Shown: one piece after another, positions 13,967 to 16,992 of the stretch
How positions within the stretch are numbered: position 1 is the first letter of the stretch
How the letters are laid out: the number at the start of each line of letters is the position of its first letter
Assembly (NCBI GenBank): GCA_029560455.1
Contig: JAKQKW010000395.1
Coordinates: 1-16,992, forward strand
Source: Candidatus Rifleibacteriota bacterium
GTDB taxonomy: Bacteria > Riflebacteria > Ozemobacteria > Ozemobacterales > Ozemobacteraceae
Direction of reading: 5' to 3'
DNA length: 16,992 bases
The notes under the pieces: generated by a model
Told to the model about the DNA's origin: nothing
Seen by the model: the letters and a program-made list of their open reading frames with translations, nothing else
Databases searched by the model: none
Translations under genes and position numbers: made by a program

Positions 13967-14953
13967 TTGGGCAGCATCAGGGAAAAAGCCATCGAGGTCT
14001 CGGTGATCATACCGGCTTTCAATGCCGCCACAAGCATCTGCGCCTGCCTCGATGCCCTGAGCACGCAAAAAACCGACCGCAAATTTGAAGTTATCGTCGT
14101 TGACGATGCTTCGACCGATGACCTGTCGTTTATAACGGCAAAATATACCGGCAGACTTTATCTACAGCTGCTCAGACTCCAGACCAATTCGGGACCCGGT
14201 GCGGCGCGAAACGCCGGAGCCCGGGCTGCTGCCGGCGAAATCCTTCTTTTTACTGACGCCGACTGTGTTCCCGCACCCGACTGGCTCGAAAAAATGCTTG
14301 CGCCAATGACCGACCCCGGTTTAACCGGGGTTAAGGGCGTCTACCAGACCTTTCAAAACGACCTTTGGGCCAGACTGGCCCAGCTCGAATTCGAAGAGAG
14401 ATATGAAAAGCTTGCCTCACATGGCGAGATAGACTTTATCGACACCTATTGCGGCGCCTACCGCAAATCGGTTTTTCTTGCCGCCGGTGGTTTCAACCCT
14501 GAACTGCGCCAGAACGAAGACGTCGACCTCGCGTTTCGTATTAAAAAAGCAGGAGCCCGTTTTCTTTTCGCTCCCGAAGCCCGGGTTGCCCACACCCACC
14601 GCGAAGGCTGGCTGGCTTACGCCCGCCTCAAATACTGGCGTGGTTACTGGCGGATGCTCATCTACCGCCAGCATCTGCAGAAAGCCGGCAACGATACCTA
14701 TACGCCCTGGACCCTCAAAGTCCAACTGGCTCTGCTGACGCTGTTTCCGGTCGCACTTTTTTCGAAGCAGTTACGCTTTTATTGGAAAGCAATCTGGCTG
14801 GGCACATGTATCCCACTGGCACGACTGGCTCTACCAGAAAGGCCTGTTCTGGCAATACTGACGCCTCTGTTCTGTCTGATCAGAGGTCTGGCTCTACTTT
14901 CGGGTATGGCCGCCGGTCTGACATCCTGGTGGAAAAAAACGCTTAAGACGTAA
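13967..14953 (+). CDS. Family 2 glycosyltransferase with C-terminal membrane helices
   Basis: A 328-residue protein. The N-terminal GT-A fold has VSVIIPAFNA, EVIVVDDAST (Asp46 and Asp47 bind nucleotide-sugar), GPGAARNAGARAAAGEILLFTDADC (Asp97-Ala-Asp99 metal motif) and NEDVDLAFRIKKAG (the ED acceptor-side motif). The C-terminal 80 residues hold two or three hydrophobic segments (WTLKVQLALLTLFPVALF and later LAILTPLFCLIRGLALLSGMAAGL) and a basic tail, indicating a membrane-anchored enzyme acting on lipid-linked or envelope glycan. Donor and acceptor are unknown. The start is taken as TTG at 13967 because a GTG downstream would lose the first strand, but there is no ribosome-binding site, so it is probably coupled to the ATP-grasp gene. 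Confidence 0.88.
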   Translation: MGSIREKAIEVSVIIPAFNAATSICACLDALSTQKTDRKFEVIVVDDASTDDLSFITAKYTGRLYLQLLRLQTNSGPGAARNAGARAAAGEILLFTDADCVPAPDWLEKMLAPMTDPGLTGVKGVYQTFQNDLWARLAQLEFEERYEKLASHGEIDFIDTYCGAYRKSVFLAAGGFNPELRQNEDVDLAFRIKKAGARFLFAPEARVAHTHREGWLAYARLKYWRGYWRMLIYRQHLQKAGNDTYTPWTLKVQLALLTLFPVALFSKQLRFYWKAIWLGTCIPLARLALPERPVLAILTPLFCLIRGLALLSGMAAGLTSWWKKTLKT

Positions 14954-14991
14954 AAAAAGCGCCCGTTTCACGGTGAAGTGAAACGGGCGCT
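14952..14991 (-). terminator. Strong intrinsic terminator for the TPR gene, partly bidirectional
   Basis: A perfect 14-bp stem (14958-14971 with 14978-14991) with a GGTGAA loop stands between converging genes. On the minus strand it is followed by a run of seven T (14952-14958), so it terminates the leftward TPR gene. On the plus strand only CTGTTT follows, giving weaker termination of the glycosyltransferase transcript. Flanking CTTAA and TTAAG extend the stem slightly. Confidence 0.93.
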
Positions 14992-15005
14992 CTGTTTAAG
15001 AGCTG

Positions 15006-16992
15006 TTAATTGGAATCTTTCGGAACTATAGTTTTGCAGAAGTTCTGTACATCGCTTTTACCTACGGCGAATTCCATGGCAAAGACGCTGGTATTCTTGC
15101 TGTCCTGAACTTTTATCGACAGCTTGTCGCCAGGCTTGACGGCCGCAACACCATCATCGGCTTTATGAGAAGCATTGAGCACGAAACTGATCTGTTCTTC
15201 GTTTTCGGGGTTAAGGTGCCCGACAGCTTCAAGACCGTTACTGGCATTTTGAAGAATGGCACGGTAAGAACTGCCGGTGCCGACCAGGTCAGCCATCTGT
15301 TTTGAAGAAAGATGCACAAGGAAATACTTTGTCATTGTTTCAATGTCTTCATCGCTGTGATTCAGTTCAAGATCGAGATCGACCTGACAGTGATTGGCCA
15401 TGATTTCGTCTTTTTCGAGGTAATGCGGCGCGAAGCGAATGACATTCGAGCTTTTCACATCATAGATCTGGAAGAGGAGAATATCCTGGCTGGCGAGCAG
15501 ACCGAGGGGTGAGCAATCAAGATCGATGTTACCAGATTCGATCTGTGTGATATTGATTGCTTTCTGCATCAACTTCGATGTTCTGACGTTCTTAACCTGA
15601 AGAACGGCTTCTTCTGGCAGGGAATAGCGCTTGTCGCCAGTTGAGAAGCGGATTGTCGCACGAAGATCGCGTGTGACGGTACTGCTTTCGACTGTTTCTT
15701 CTTCGAGATCGGTTCTGGCCAGACGGCTGATTTCATCTTTCTGGATAAAATCGAGCTTGATTTTTGCATCCTGGTAGTTCGGGTTAAGTTCGAGAGCTTT
15801 TTTGAAATGCATGATAGCCAGCTCTGTCTTGCCTGCAAGCTTGTAGAAGCCGGCAAGTTTTGAGTGCAGGTCGGGGAAGGTCGGATTGGTGTTGACAAAG
15901 CGCTCGTGCAGATCGATAACCGTTTCAAGCTTGCGCATGTAACCGGTGAGTTCGAAAAGTTTCGGGCGCAGACCAGGATATGCCGGGTACAGGTTGGCAG
16001 CCTTGGTGAATGCCCTGTAGGCAAGATACAGGCGGCCGGTGCTGTAAAAGATTTCGCCAAGAGTGAAGAACAGACGGGGGTTGCGGCTGTCAACGCCGAG
16101 GAGCATCTTGATGGCCTTTTCCGGCTGGCCGATTTTGGAGAGACAGGTGGCCATATTCAGCTTGGCTTCGAGGTAGCGCGGATTTTCTTTCAGCGCTTTT
16201 TCAAGTTGTTCGGCGGCTTCTTCGAACATTTCATTGCTCATGAGGATCTTGCTGTAATCATTGAGCAGGTCAAGAAATTTCGGATTGGCGGCAATTTTTT
16301 CTTTTACTGCGGCAACTGCCTGTTCAAAGCTTTCTTTTGAGCCTGAGAGGTGAGCAAGATAGCCTAGAGCCACATGCTGTTTCGGGTCGATGGCAATTGC
16401 TCTCTGGAAAGCTTCGAGGGCTTCAGATTTCTTGTCTTCGATCAGGTAGAGTTCTCCAAGGAGTTCACAGAGGGGGGCAGATGACTGCGAATATTCCATG
16501 AATGAAAGGAGGTTGCGCTTGGCTTCTTCAAGGTAGCCGAACAGCAGGTTGTAACGCACGTATTTAACCTGAGAACGCACGTCTTTTGAGCTGATAATCG
16601 GCGAGAAGCTGCTGCCGGGCATTGGCTGCAGCTGCAACAACTGAGTGTTTATCATCAGGTCGGGATCTTTTTCACCGAAGATCATCGAGAAAATACCACC
16701 CTTCTGTGCCTGCGGTTTTCTGATGACGTTTTCTTTGAGAATATTACGCACCATCAGGCGCATGATTTCGCAATATGGGCTGCTGGGGGCAACATCATAG
16801 ACCGGTTTGCCGAACTGCGGTTCGAAATCAGCCACCTTAGGCAGGCCGCCGATAACCGGGTAGGGGAACACCCGACTGGTTTTGGCAGTCGAGAAGTCGG
16901 AGCTGACATTGTTACCGAGCAGAATCAGGCGCTCTCTCGGGTAGCTCAGCTTCGAAATACCATGAAAAAACCTGACGTTATCGGTAACCGTC
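15006..16992 (-). CDS. Large TPR-repeat protein, N-terminus beyond window
   Basis: At least 661 residues are visible. The frame has no stop up to the right edge, so the GTG at 16871 is not the true start and the gene is 5'-truncated by the window. The order is: a region of unknown kind with YPRERLILLGNNV and VFPYPVIGGLPKVADF (visible residues about 10-70); about seven TPR-type helical pairs (about 141-417), such as SEALEAFQRAIAIDP, EEAAEQLEKALKENP and ELAIMHFKKALELNP; and a beta-rich C-terminal region of about 225 residues (TIRFSTGDKRYSLPEEAV, DILLFQIYDVKSS). TPRs bind other proteins and scaffold complexes. There is no signal or membrane segment in the visible part. A terminator follows directly. 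The exact role is not readable. Confidence 0.85.
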   Translation of the reverse strand, partial: TVTDNVRFFHGISKLSYPRERLILLGNNVSSDFSTAKTSRVFPYPVIGGLPKVADFEPQFGKPVYDVAPSSPYCEIMRLMVRNILKENVIRKPQAQKGGIFSMIFGEKDPDLMINTQLLQLQPMPGSSFSPIISSKDVRSQVKYVRYNLLFGYLEEAKRNLLSFMEYSQSSAPLCELLGELYLIEDKKSEALEAFQRAIAIDPKQHVALGYLAHLSGSKESFEQAVAAVKEKIAANPKFLDLLNDYSKILMSNEMFEEAAEQLEKALKENPRYLEAKLNMATCLSKIGQPEKAIKMLLGVDSRNPRLFFTLGEIFYSTGRLYLAYRAFTKAANLYPAYPGLRPKLFELTGYMRKLETVIDLHERFVNTNPTFPDLHSKLAGFYKLAGKTELAIMHFKKALELNPNYQDAKIKLDFIQKDEISRLARTDLEEETVESSTVTRDLRATIRFSTGDKRYSLPEEAVLQVKNVRTSKLMQKAINITQIESGNIDLDCSPLGLLASQDILLFQIYDVKSSNVIRFAPHYLEKDEIMANHCQVDLDLELNHSDEDIETMTKYFLVHLSSKQMADLVGTGSSYRAILQNASNGLEAVGHLNPENEEQISFVLNASHKADDGVAAVKPGDKLSIKVQDSKNTSVFAMEFAVGKSDVQNFCKTIVPKDSN

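Noticed and set aside
1..16992. CRISPR arrays, tRNA, rRNA, transposases, phage genes
   Set aside because: No spaced repeat array, cloverleaf or conserved rRNA segment, and no integrase or transposase motif, was seen on either strand.

Overview
The window is a gene-dense bacterial chromosomal segment of moderate G+C. It holds 18 protein genes, no rRNA or tRNA that I can recognise, no CRISPR array and no transposase. The taxon cannot be fixed from the sequence. Secreted and membrane proteins, a CheW adaptor, WbsX/GH99-like glycan genes and several lineage-specific proteins suggest a free-living, probably diderm bacterium from a poorly characterised lineage. The ribosomal and tRNA-modification genes are ordinary and intact.

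Region 1 (1-3610, minus strand) reads leftward as one apparent transcription unit: a class V aminotransferase, a GH99/WbsX-like glycan protein whose GTG start overlaps the aminotransferase stop, a radical SAM/SPASM-type protein, and a DUF3006-like small protein. The left edge is AT-rich and carries a 75-nt nested imperfect palindrome. Region 2 (3611-5722, plus strand) starts from a divergent promoter pair. It has a small unknown protein, then truA-rplM-rpsI behind its own promoter, closed by a strong intrinsic terminator. Region 3 (5773-9815, plus strand) is a tight run: cytidine deaminase, a 23-bp tandem repeat that supplies the next gene's ribosome-binding site, DUF1232 protein, an orphan CheW, a one-helix membrane protein, a secreted M23 peptidase and a secreted protein of unknown function. 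Region 4 (9830-12685, minus strand) is convergent with region 3. It has a putative exported protein, a DUF4126-PlsC fusion with its own promoter, and, overlapping it by 17 bp, an alanine-racemase-like protein that appears to have lost both catalytic residues. Region 5 (12800-14953, plus strand) is an ATP-grasp ligase followed by a family 2 glycosyltransferase, ending at a strong hairpin whose T-run serves the opposing gene. Region 6 (15006-16992, minus strand) is a large TPR protein whose reading frame runs off the right edge.

Cell-envelope and glycan functions dominate outside the truA-rplM-rpsI block: WbsX-like protein, M23 peptidase, acyltransferase, alanine-racemase-like pseudoenzyme, glycosyltransferase and ATP-grasp ligase. 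The most unusual items are the racemase-like pseudoenzyme, the DUF4126-PlsC fusion, the CheW gene inside an envelope operon, two divergent promoter pairs that share a symmetric TTGNCAA -35 box, and the tandem repeat that carries a ribosome-binding site.
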